A program made the position numbers and the translations under genes. The notes under the pieces are model-generated. The model saw only the letters and a program-made list of their open reading frames with translations, ran no database searches and had not been told where the DNA came from. Below, piece by piece: positions 63,586 to 64,000 of a stretch of DNA of 64,000 nucleotides (its first letter is position 1; every line of letters begins with the position of its first letter). Location: contig NZ_JARULC010000001.1 of the NCBI RefSeq assembly GCF_029688625.1, positions 806,001 through 870,000 on the forward strand. Direction: 5' to 3'. This DNA is from Qipengyuania marincola (GTDB lineage: Bacteria > Pseudomonadota > Alphaproteobacteria > Sphingomonadales > Sphingomonadaceae).

Positions 63586-64000
63586 TCCGTGACGCTCTCT
63601 ATCCGGCGCGCGTCGATGATCGTTACCGGTTGCGCCAGCATCTGGCCTTTCATCCAGCCTTCGCCCTTGTCCGGATCGGTCGGCATGGCATGAATGGCCT
63701 CTACCACGTCCATGCCATCGACGACCTGTCCGAAAGCGGCGAAACCGGCGCGCACTTCCGGATCGGCGCTGGTCGGGTCGGCATCCATGCTCGGCTCGTC
63801 CTGCAGGAGGATGGAGAAATCGCCGGTCGCGGTTCCCGGCGCGTAGCGTGCCATCGAGAGCGCGCCGCGCTTGTGCAGCACGCCGGTCTCGCTGGTCGGT
63901 TCGTGCGCGATCGGGTCCAGCGTTCGCTCGGGATCGTACTGGGTCCCCGCCTGGATCAGCCCGTTGGGCTGTTCGCCCCAGTCGAGCACCATGGCGCGAT
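63582..64000 (-). CDS. cyclophilin-type peptidylprolyl isomerase (5' part outside window)
   Basis: 139 residues are visible; the frame is open at 64000, so the N-terminus is missing. Cyclophilin core segments are LIQAGTQYD, RGALSMARYAPGTATGDFSILL and FAAFGQVVDGMDVVEAIH, matching the Q-G-G, A-M-A and F-G-x-V-x-x-G-x-x-V pattern. The active-site region is altered from the usual F-H-R-V-I-x-x-F-M to RAMVLDWGEQPNG. Such enzymes turn prolyl bonds during protein folding; export cannot be judged without the start. Confidence 0.8.
   Translation of the reverse strand, partial: RAMVLDWGEQPNGLIQAGTQYDPERTLDPIAHEPTSETGVLHKRGALSMARYAPGTATGDFSILLQDEPSMDADPTSADPEVRAGFAAFGQVVDGMDVVEAIHAMPTDPDKGEGWMKGQMLAQPVTIIDARRIESVTD

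Overview
The window reads as a chromosomal segment of an alphaproteobacterium of the order Sphingomonadales, most probably Erythrobacteraceae (Erythrobacter, Qipengyuania or Altererythrobacter type). The reasons are high G+C with strong G/C third-position bias, many four-base start/stop overlaps, an L9 protein with a long acidic tail, DUF808, DUF2855 and TIGR02117 proteins, PAS-GGDEF-EAL-PilZ proteins, a chromosomal B3 metallo-beta-lactamase and an sdhC-sdhD-sdhA order. The genus is an inference. No rRNA, tRNA, CRISPR array or insertion sequence was recognised, and no gene-free stretch exceeds about 200 bases.

Layout, left end to 18.9 kb. A tightly overlapped run (DsbA-fold isomerase, GFA protein, alpha/beta hydrolase, frameshifted membrane protein) is followed by an M2 peptidase, a beta-propeller lipoprotein and a RimB-like protease/RimK ligase pair. 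On the minus strand follow an SDR, a chemoreceptor coupled to a small membrane protein, AMP nucleosidase and the rpsF-rpsR-rplI operon with a clear promoter and terminator. Then come a DUF808 membrane protein, a divergent Mur ligase/LD-carboxypeptidase pair (peptidoglycan recycling), fabD-fabG and dnaN.

18.9 to 35.5 kb. After a DUF2855 gene comes a minus-strand block: ferredoxin-NADP reductase, a class II-like PHA synthase, its depolymerase, an MFS transporter, an N-acyl-D-amino-acid deacylase-like enzyme and a quinone oxidoreductase. Two tandem paralogous PAS-GGDEF-EAL-PilZ proteins follow; the second has a degenerate EAL domain. Next are a DM13 secreted protein behind an ECF-type promoter and lepA.

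35.5 to 43 kb is the most accessory part. An A/T-richer two-gene unit (DEDDh exonuclease overlapping a nucleotidyltransferase) is followed by an HNH endonuclease, a terminase-small-subunit-like DNA-binding protein and a 67-residue Cys-rich protein whose Shine-Dalgarno lies inside a terminator-like hairpin. The proline pathway follows: proA and proC face away from proB across an A/T-rich control region.

43 to 64 kb is mostly conserved: bamD, a CapA-like protein, recN, two lipoproteins, ligA with a terminator, a CinA-like protein, an SDR, an ALO-type FAD oxidase and a class A-beta-lactamase-like serine hydrolase. A four-gene overlapped minus operon follows (SDR, B3 metallo-beta-lactamase, prmA, TIGR02117 protein). 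Then come sdhCDA without an adjacent sdhB, a secreted M20 peptidase, an HExxH lipoprotein and a cyclophilin cut by the window end. Apart from the terminase-like HTH protein no dedicated transcription factor was seen in the 64 kb.
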